Shown here piece after piece: positions 44,699-50,836 of a stretch of DNA of 50,836 bases (position 1 is its first letter; each line of letters opens with the position of its first letter). Made by a program: the position numbers and the translations under genes. The stretch is from Planctomycetaceae bacterium (GTDB lineage Bacteria; Planctomycetota; Planctomycetia; Pirellulales; Pirellulaceae), in assembly GCA_002726515.1 (NCBI GenBank), contig PBTE01000115.1, positions 1-50,836 of the forward strand. Reading direction: 5' to 3'. Under the pieces are notes generated by a model that worked only from the letters and a program-made list of their open reading frames with translations, made no database searches and was not told the origin of the DNA.

Positions 44699-47020
44699 CT
44701 AAAGCATGCTGAGCGGATCAACGTCGACAATCCACTGAATTTCGTCGGGAGTGCGCAGAGCGCGGGTGGTTGCCGACACGACCTTCCGTAGCCCATCGCC
44801 CGTGTCACCTTGCAGGATCATGTGGTAGCGGTATTTTCCACGTATTTTGGCAAGCGGGGCTTCCGTGGGGCCAAGGAGTCTCGTCTCTAGTTGCTGCTGG
44901 ATGGCCTGCTGGCGAATGTCTGCCGCCATGCGTTCGGCGAACTGTTCCGTGAGGCTGTTTTCCGGGCCCCTCACCACCAGACGTATCATCGCGGTGCATG
45001 GCGGATAGCCGAATTCCTGCCGCGATTTTAATTCACGGCTGGCAAAAGAGTGATAGTCATGTCGTGTTGCGGCTTGAATGGCCGGGTGATCGTGGCTGAA
45101 CGTTTGAACGAGTACCAGCCCACCTTTGTCGCCGCGTCCCGTACGTCCGGCGACTTGCGTCACCAACTGAAACGTACGCTCCGCTGCACGAAAGTCCGGG
45201 AGGTGCAGAGCGGTGTCGGCGTTGACGACCCCTACCAGAGTCACGTTGGGAAAGTCCAGTCCTTTGGCAATCATCTGGGTCCCCAGCAGAATCTGAATCT
45301 TACCCTCGCGAAAGAGATTCAGCGCCTCTTCATGACTGCCATGTTTACTCATCGAATCAGAATCCATTCGCAAACACGAAGCGGCTGGAAAAGAGGCGCG
45401 TACTTCCGCCTCCAGACGCTGGGTTCCCAGTCCGCTGTAGCGGATTCCCGGTGAGCTACAGGCCGGACAGTGGATGGGAGCGTCGCCGATGAAATCGCAA
45501 TAATGACATTTGGCTTTTTCACCCTGTCGGTGATGTGTCAAAGCGATGTCGCAGTGGGGGCAACGGACGACTTCGCCACAGGCACGACATTGAATGTGCG
45601 TGGAAAACCCCCGGCGGTTGAGTAAGAGGATGACCTGGCCTCCTTCACCGAGCGATGTTTGAATTGCCTGCCGCATCCGGCGGCTCAACGCTCCACGGCT
45701 GTAGCGGTCCCGGTAGTCGAGTGTCAGGTCGATCGTTTGGACCTCTGGCAACTTGCGGTCCAACGCCCGGCGAGGCAGGTCGAGTAACCGGTATTGTCCT
45801 TTGGTGGCCTGGTACCAGCTTTCCTGCGACGGGGTCGCTGAACCGAGTACCAGTGGAACCTGTTCTGTGGTGGCACGTTGAACAGCGACATTCCGCGCAT
45901 GATAGCGAGGTGCCGTCTCTTGTTTGAAAGACGAATCGTGCTCCTCGTCCAAAACAACAAGTCCCAAATGGGGGGTGGGAGCGAAGATGGCACTGCGAGC
46001 TCCCACCACCACTTGGATCTCGCCGCGAGCGATCCTGTTCCAGTGCCAGTGCCGTTCAACAGGGCTCATGTGGCTGTGCAGTACGGCGACACTTTCGAAA
46101 CGAGATCGGAATCGACGTTGGGTTTGCGGTGTGAGACTGATTTCCGGGACGAGAACGATCGCTTGACGTCCGTAGCTGACGACTTCACGAATGGCTTGGA
46201 TGTAGACCTCGGTCTTGCCGCTTCCTGTGACCCCGTGCATCAAAAGGGTTTCGTGTCGTTGGTCCCGCAATACTTTCAGGATGGAGTCAAGAGCGAGACG
46301 TTGATCAGAATTCAGTTGCAGATCCGGTTGTTGTGCGACCGGGGCTTCTTCAGGTTCATTGGCATGGACTCGTCGAGTCGTTGCCTGCACGAGCCCTTTC
46401 TTGCGTAACGCCCGGATCGGTGCCTCCGTGCATCCGACGGCCGTCGCCACGTGAGACTGCGGCAGCGGGTGCGGTGCATCCAACAAATAGCGGATGACTT
46501 GTGCCTGTTTGTCGGGAAGTTTCTTCTGATCGTCGGTGTATTTTTCGATCCGTTCAGCATCGACGTCTAAAAAAATAACTTGCTTGGTACCCGCGCGTGC
46601 ACGGACCGCCGTCGGGACAACCGCTTCGAGAACCTGGCCCCAGGGGCACAAGTATCGCTGGGACATCCATTCCGTCAAACGGAGCATGGCCGGAGATAGA
46701 AGCGTGGTCGAGTCGACGGTCTCCCGGATTTCCTTCAGCTTTCTTCCAACGACCTCGCGAGTTACGACATGGACACAGTAGCCAATCACCAGTCGATTGT
46801 TACGACCAAACGGAACTCGCACGCGGCGCCCGGCCTGCAAGCCGACTCGTAGTTTTTCGGGAACGACGTAGTCGAATGGGCCTTCGGGCCCTACGGGTAG
46901 CACCACTGACGCGACCAGAACCTGTCCCGCGTCGTCCAGTTCCCAAGGCGGTGGCTCGGTATCGAACAGGTTTTGTTGATTGTCTGGCACGCCTGATAAG
47001 CAATCCGCGGTTGTTGACAC
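44699..47020 (-). CDS. priA: Primosomal replication-restart helicase PriA
   Basis: 773 aa. The N-terminal 3'-end-binding domain (VLVASVVLPVGPEGPFDY, RVRVPFGRNNRLVIGYC) is followed by the winged helix and the helicase lobes. Walker A is MHGVTGSGKTEVYI (~262), motif II VVLDEEHDSSFKQ (~360), and motif III ATPSQESW. The zinc cluster is complete: CRACGEVVRCPHC and CHYCDF...CPACSS. The late motif VTQVAGRTGRGDKGG is helicase motif VI. PriA reloads replisomes at stalled forks. The ABC permease gene starts one base after its stop codon. Confidence 0.97.
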   Translation of the reverse strand: MSTTADCLSGVPDNQQNLFDTEPPPWELDDAGQVLVASVVLPVGPEGPFDYVVPEKLRVGLQAGRRVRVPFGRNNRLVIGYCVHVVTREVVGRKLKEIRETVDSTTLLSPAMLRLTEWMSQRYLCPWGQVLEAVVPTAVRARAGTKQVIFLDVDAERIEKYTDDQKKLPDKQAQVIRYLLDAPHPLPQSHVATAVGCTEAPIRALRKKGLVQATTRRVHANEPEEAPVAQQPDLQLNSDQRLALDSILKVLRDQRHETLLMHGVTGSGKTEVYIQAIREVVSYGRQAIVLVPEISLTPQTQRRFRSRFESVAVLHSHMSPVERHWHWNRIARGEIQVVVGARSAIFAPTPHLGLVVLDEEHDSSFKQETAPRYHARNVAVQRATTEQVPLVLGSATPSQESWYQATKGQYRLLDLPRRALDRKLPEVQTIDLTLDYRDRYSRGALSRRMRQAIQTSLGEGGQVILLLNRRGFSTHIQCRACGEVVRCPHCDIALTHHRQGEKAKCHYCDFIGDAPIHCPACSSPGIRYSGLGTQRLEAEVRASFPAASCLRMDSDSMSKHGSHEEALNLFREGKIQILLGTQMIAKGLDFPNVTLVGVVNADTALHLPDFRAAERTFQLVTQVAGRTGRGDKGGLVLVQTFSHDHPAIQAATRHDYHSFASRELKSRQEFGYPPCTAMIRLVVRGPENSLTEQFAERMAADIRQQAIQQQLETRLLGPTEAPLAKIRGKYRYHMILQGDTGDGLRKVVSATTRALRTPDEIQWIVDVDPLSML

Positions 47021-47192
47021 CTGTTGGATATTACAGCAGCAGGAGGAGAAACTTCGGTGGAGGTGAATGGTTCACATGGCCCTGCTCAACGGATGCATCC
47101 GTCCAGCAAAGGAGTGATCGGCGTCCCTGTGACTGAATCCCCTGGTTGAGCTGACGCGATCGTGCGTCGGCGTTCGACTTGGAAGACATGCA

Positions 47193-48572
47193 TCAAGCGT
47201 ATTCCGAATTCGTAATGATTCCAGGATTCGGTACCGGATACAACCCGTCGGGATTCGCCCGTAATGGAGAAGGAGCATCCAGGGTCAATTTGTCGACGCC
47301 TGGTGCAAGTTCTTGATCGGATTCCAGCATGTCATCATAAGTGACAATCTGTCCCGTGTGACAGGCAAAACGGCCCATGGCGGTCACCAGACTGGCCTCG
47401 GCACCTCGTTGCACTTCGTTGTGTGGTGTGTCTTCACGAATGGCCGCGATCAGTCGGTCCCATTCCAGCTGATAAGGATTTGGCTCCGGTTGAGGAAACG
47501 CCCAGGCGAGATCCTTCCGTTTGCTGTTGTATCCCCGGTAGATTCGGCATTTGGAGGGAGTGTGCGCCGCGGTTGAAATGACTGCCGAGCCCTTGCTGCC
47601 GTGGGCGTAGCTGGCAAACTCGCCATGACAGCCAGGCATTGTACGGCCGTCCAGAAAGAGTTTCGTCCCGTCGGGATAGGTGAATTCCACGGAATAAACG
47701 TCAAAATTTTGATCTATGTCGTTCCCGCGGTAGTGGCGTCCCCCGGAACCTTTCGCGCGTACCGGCCATGCGTCTTTCATCCAGCAGCATTCATCGATAT
47801 TGTGGATGAGGAAATCGCTGAACGCTCCGCCACTGAGCCACAGGAAGCCGTGGAACTGACGGATCTGATAGTGCAGTTCGGCAATTTCTTCGGGGCGGGG
47901 AGGTACCGCCGCGCTGCCGGTAAGTCCTGCCATGCGATACGCCCGCAGGGCGATGAGATCTCCGATTTCGCCAGCCTGGATCCGGTCGAATAATTCCCTG
48001 CGAGCGTCGCAGTGGCGACACATCAGGCCAACGCCCACTTTGAGATTTTTTTCGTGGGCTTGTTTTCCCAATGCCATCATCCGCCTTGATGTCGGTCCAT
48101 CTACGGCGATTGGTTTTTCCATGAAGACGTTGATGCCCTTTTCGATTGCGTACGTGAAATGAACCCAGCGAAAAGCAGGCGGTGTGGCAAAAATGGCGAC
48201 ATCACCCGGTGATAGGCAGTCGATGGCATGACGATAGGCATTGAAACCTATGAATTGACGCTCCGGGGGCACATTTATTTTTTCTTGTTCCGGTAAAGCT
48301 TCGGAGATCGATTTGAAACTGTTTTGTAAACGGTCGTCGAACACGTCGGCCATGGCGACCAGTTGCAGAGGCCCGTTTTCGACAGAGAGTGCGTTCTTCG
48401 TGGCACCAGTGCCACGCCCACCACATCCAATAAGTGCCACACGGACTGTATTGTTCTCCGCAGCGTGGACAGGATGGATTGCAGTGCTCGCAATGGCCGA
48501 GGCAGCCGCTACACAACTGGAATTCTTCAGGAAATGACGACGACTGGTCGGAGAATTGGTTGAATGGGTCAT
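47193..48572 (-). CDS. Tat-exported Gfo/Idh/MocA-family oxidoreductase
   Basis: 459 aa. The N-terminus has a twin-arginine signal (SRRHFLKNSSCVAAASAIAS) that would export a folded, cofactor-loaded enzyme. Rossmann motif VALIGCGGRGTGATKNAL binds NAD(P); the family's MEKPIAVD motif (EKP with the conserved Lys) follows at about residue 155. The C-terminal alpha/beta domain carries GGAFSDFLIHNIDECCW, including the catalytic His region. It probably oxidises a sugar or cyclitol. Start is ATG 48572 or GTG 48575; AAAGGA lies upstream of both. Confidence 0.88.
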   Translation of the reverse strand: MTHSTNSPTSRRHFLKNSSCVAAASAIASTAIHPVHAAENNTVRVALIGCGGRGTGATKNALSVENGPLQLVAMADVFDDRLQNSFKSISEALPEQEKINVPPERQFIGFNAYRHAIDCLSPGDVAIFATPPAFRWVHFTYAIEKGINVFMEKPIAVDGPTSRRMMALGKQAHEKNLKVGVGLMCRHCDARRELFDRIQAGEIGDLIALRAYRMAGLTGSAAVPPRPEEIAELHYQIRQFHGFLWLSGGAFSDFLIHNIDECCWMKDAWPVRAKGSGGRHYRGNDIDQNFDVYSVEFTYPDGTKLFLDGRTMPGCHGEFASYAHGSKGSAVISTAAHTPSKCRIYRGYNSKRKDLAWAFPQPEPNPYQLEWDRLIAAIREDTPHNEVQRGAEASLVTAMGRFACHTGQIVTYDDMLESDQELAPGVDKLTLDAPSPLRANPDGLYPVPNPGIITNSEYA

Positions 48573-48575
48573 CAC

Positions 48576-48954
48576 AAACGGCGTCCTTTACAGTTGGAGT
48601 CAGGCCGGTATGAATGTGGAACGGGTCATGTTGAACGTCATCAAAATAAAATTCCACGAGAGCAAACGTTGATCAGCAGAAACTTTCACCTGCCGGCAGC
48701 GACGGCGCCGCAACGGCAATTGCTTCTCGTGTTTATTATCGCCGATCGATGATGCTGCTGGCAAGCGTAACCTGCGGCAGCATGACTGGAAATCTTTCCT
48801 GCGATTTCCACGGGCTGACAGGGGAGGCTGGCTGCAAGCCGGTGGTTTCCAGCCAGCCGCTGAAAGTTGTCAAGAACCCCTCTTGAGACAGACTTACCGC
48901 CCCGGTACCGGGAATGCAATCGGGTGTCTACCCGTACCGGTCTGCGAGACCTTC
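48576..48954. other. Intergenic region with one hairpin, no gene
   Basis: 379 bases between two minus-strand genes. Arms GGCTGGCT (48826-48833) and AGCCAGCC (48851-48858) form a hairpin with a 17-base loop but no T-run. The region should contain the promoter of the Gfo/Idh/MocA gene. Confidence 0.4.
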
Positions 48955-50310
48955 TCAGTTCTCGGCAAGACAATAAAGATGGCGCCGACCTCGCAGAAAC
49001 AGGTCCGAACCAGCGATGGCAGCCGATGCGCTGAAGCTGTCTTCCAGGTGGTTCAGTGACAAAGGTCGCAGTATCTCGTCGTGGCTGAAGACCGCGGTGA
49101 CACCGTTCAAATCTGTCACGTAGACACGGTTGGCCGCCCCTACAGGAGACGCGTAGATATTTTGAATTCCGGAGAGACGAAAGGGACCGATTGTTTCTTT
49201 TCCGGTTTTCGCGTCCAGACGGGTCAGGATTCCCTGGTAATGCCGGAGGAAATAGAGTTTGTTGTCGTAAAGCAGGGGCGAGGGTACGTAAGGTGTGCGT
49301 TGTGAGCGACTCCAGACAACCTTGTCTGTCCCGGTGATGTCGCCTCGGGCTCCATCCAGGGTGATCGCCAGCATAGCACGCGTATCGTAGCTGCTTCCGA
49401 CATAGACCATGCCGTCGGAGGCGACGGGAGAGGCGACAATGTTTCGAGACAGCCCCCCGCATTCCCAAAGGACCCGACCGTCAGATAAGTCGTAACCTCG
49501 AACCCGGTGGGTGCCGCTGACGATCAGCTGAGGCGAGTCAGCATGTTGCACTACAATCGGCGTGGCCCACGATGTGACTTCGTCACGCTTGACTTTCCAA
49601 CGCTGCCTGCCTGTTTCCTTGTCCAGTGCAACCACAAATGATTTTCCTTCGTGGTCCCAGTTTATGACCAACAGGTCACCGTAAAGTACCGGGGAACTGC
49701 CTTCACCATGCCCGTGCCGACTCTGCATGTCGCCCACGTCCAGTTGCCAAACCACCGTTCCCGATCGGTCCAGGCAGAAGATGCCGTAGGAGCCGAAACA
49801 GGCAAACACATGCTGGCCGTCGGTGACCGGGGAATTCGAGGCAAAACTGGCGGTGTAGTGTCCTCCCTCGTGGGGCAAGGCTTCACGGACGTTTCGTTGC
49901 CAGACAATCTTTCCATTGCCCCGATCGATCGCGAGAACGACAAACCGCTGATGACTGGTGACGGGAAGATTGTCGTGTGCGCCTGGTGCTTTGCTGTAAA
50001 AGGGAGCGACCGGATCATCGCAAGGTTCGGCGCAGGTGACGTAGACTCGATCTTGCCACACGATCGGTGTTGAATGCCCCAGTCCGGGAAGCTGAACTTT
50101 CCAACGCACGTTTTCGTCTTCACTCCACTGAACTGGTGGATTGGCATCGGGCGCGACCCCTGTGCCCAGTGGTCCACGCCACTGGGGCCAATAGGATTCT
50201 GCGGCGAACGAAGCTTCCAGCAGTCCGAGAAACAAAATACAAGTGAGGATCGGGAAGGGGACTGGGTGCCTGGCCCGACATGGTAAAAACATGCAACTGG
50301 GTCTGAACAT
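48955..50310 (-). CDS. Exported PQQ-like (BamB-type) beta-propeller protein
   Basis: 451 aa. ATG 50310 has AAGGAAA upstream; the signal peptide is HPVPFPILTCILFLGLLEAS. The mature part starts SYWPQWRGPLGTGVAP, a motif shared by planctomycete PQQ-like proteins, and carries propeller blades such as 'VRWKVQLPGLGHSTPIVW', FVVLAIDRGNGKIVWQRNV, VVALDKETGRQRWKVK and RVLWECGG. This is the repeat fold of quinoprotein dehydrogenases and BamB; residues for PQQ and metal binding are not clearly present, so dehydrogenase activity is doubtful. It is divergent from nadD. Confidence 0.85.
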   Translation of the reverse strand: MFRPSCMFLPCRARHPVPFPILTCILFLGLLEASFAAESYWPQWRGPLGTGVAPDANPPVQWSEDENVRWKVQLPGLGHSTPIVWQDRVYVTCAEPCDDPVAPFYSKAPGAHDNLPVTSHQRFVVLAIDRGNGKIVWQRNVREALPHEGGHYTASFASNSPVTDGQHVFACFGSYGIFCLDRSGTVVWQLDVGDMQSRHGHGEGSSPVLYGDLLVINWDHEGKSFVVALDKETGRQRWKVKRDEVTSWATPIVVQHADSPQLIVSGTHRVRGYDLSDGRVLWECGGLSRNIVASPVASDGMVYVGSSYDTRAMLAITLDGARGDITGTDKVVWSRSQRTPYVPSPLLYDNKLYFLRHYQGILTRLDAKTGKETIGPFRLSGIQNIYASPVGAANRVYVTDLNGVTAVFSHDEILRPLSLNHLEDSFSASAAIAGSDLFLRGRRHLYCLAEN

Positions 50311-50761
50311 AGGGGTGCTGTTTCCTTGTCAATTTCTAGACCAGTCGGTAGAACGTTGCCGTCGCAAAACCACCGGGGCAACCCGGAATTCTATCATTGG
50401 AACCCGGGCTAGGCAGAGGGTTGGCAGCCGTCTGCGAGTGATTTTCCATGTCAGCAGGTAAGGAGACCTGCGTCGGCTGAGCCATTTTAAGAAAAAAATC
50501 GCCGTTTGGCACCATGACACACTGTTACAACTGGTGCTATGCGCAGATTGTAGGATCAGGCGGTCCACCTCTGGCAACGAAAGAGGTGAGGTTAGCAGCA
50601 AGACCAACGTTCGTTTTGTTCGTTGGGAATACCGTAGTGTGGAGGAAGATGTCGGTCTGCTAAAATGAAACCGGAGGATGATTTTGACGAGGCTCGTCGA
50701 TCGATGATTGACGCTTTCGGACCTGCGGCGTTGGTGACGGGGTTTAACCCGTCGAGGAACC
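50311..50761. other. Divergent intergenic region before nadD
   Basis: 451 bases. A 42-codon frame (50665-50793) overlaps the start of nadD but has no well-placed ribosome site. A long minus-strand frame is Arg/Ser-rich and unsupported. The promoters of nadD and the propeller gene should lie here, though I see no clear boxes. Confidence 0.4.
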
Positions 50762-50836
50762 ATGCGACTGGGAATATTTGGCGGTACTTTTGATCCGGTT
50801 CACCACGGCCATTTGATTCTGGCCGAGTGCTGCCGC
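50762..50836 (+). CDS. nadD: Nicotinate-nucleotide adenylyltransferase, first 25 residues
   Basis: GAGGAACC precedes ATG 50762. The visible N-terminus [20 protein letters not shown] contains the nucleotidyltransferase motif [11 protein letters not shown], with the HxGH histidines that bind ATP phosphates. NadD makes NaAD from nicotinate mononucleotide. The 3' part lies beyond the window, so only the start is certain. Confidence 0.92.
   Translation, partial: MRLGIFGGTFDPVHHGHLILAECCR

Noticed and set aside
50329..50763. 144-codon minus-strand frame upstream of nadD
   Set aside because: Arg/Ser-rich low-information sequence covering the divergent promoter region.
50665..50793. 42-codon plus-strand frame overlapping the nadD start
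   Set aside because: The nearest GGAGG is about 18 bases upstream, too far, and the frame runs into nadD; a leader peptide is possible but unsupported.

Overview
This window looks like chromosomal DNA of a planctomycete (phylum Planctomycetota). The gene content points there: many secreted beta-propeller and hydrolase proteins with Sec or Tat signals (two sialidases, an NHL-repeat protein, a PQQ-like propeller, a Gfo/Idh/MocA oxidoreductase, a DUF1570-type metallopeptidase), a squalene-cyclase-like membrane protein, an exported CinA-like protein, the futalosine menaquinone enzyme MqnE, and housekeeping genes scattered rather than packed into large operons. This placement is an inference from gene families; no rRNA is present to confirm it. 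No CRISPR array, complete insertion sequence, prophage or intact secondary-metabolite cluster is visible.

Layout. 1-314 is the end of a TlpA-like thioredoxin-fold protein. 315-2863 is a gene-poor stretch with a truncated serine-recombinase N-terminus, clustered C/G homopolymer runs, a 24-bp perfect inverted repeat and a 58-residue basic protein. 2864-8765 carries a BON-domain protein, a small lipoprotein, a glycosyl-hydrolase-like TIM-barrel protein and the CinA-like protein. 8853-11633 is a tandem pair of near-identical exported sialidases behind one strong promoter. An initiator tRNA-Met follows (12103-12176). 12601-21212 carries the squalene-cyclase-like protein, NHL protein, a PfkB-type sugar kinase, a LarA-like protein, a fatty-acid desaturase, a LolA/LolB-like lipoprotein and a conserved hypothetical.

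21859-35066 is mostly core metabolism and DNA repair: mqnE on the plus strand, then on the minus strand (in transcription order) a large alpha/beta-hydrolase protein, ruvA, ruvB, rpmF, fabD, fabG, acpP, fabF, a hemolysin-III-like protein and recG. Two good sigma-70-type promoters, before rpmF and before acpP, divide the fatty-acid genes into rpmF-fabD-fabG and acpP-fabF units. plsX and fabH, often found in such clusters, are absent here.

35206-38947 holds a VWA-domain protein and a MoxR/Mg-chelatase-like AAA+ ATPase on the minus strand with a small GlsB/YeaQ-like membrane protein on the opposite strand between them. 39038-47020 holds ilvD, a HAD phosphatase, the DUF1570-like peptidase, an iron-type ABC permease and priA; the last two are translationally adjacent. 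47193-50310 holds two secreted proteins, and the window ends in the start of nadD.

No clear new multi-gene system was found. The best leads are the 58-residue protein in the gene-poor region, the LarA-like protein that keeps the catalytic-residue spacing but has no maturation genes nearby, the exported CinA-like protein with an altered deamidase motif, and the AAA+/VWA pair interrupted by an oppositely oriented membrane gene.
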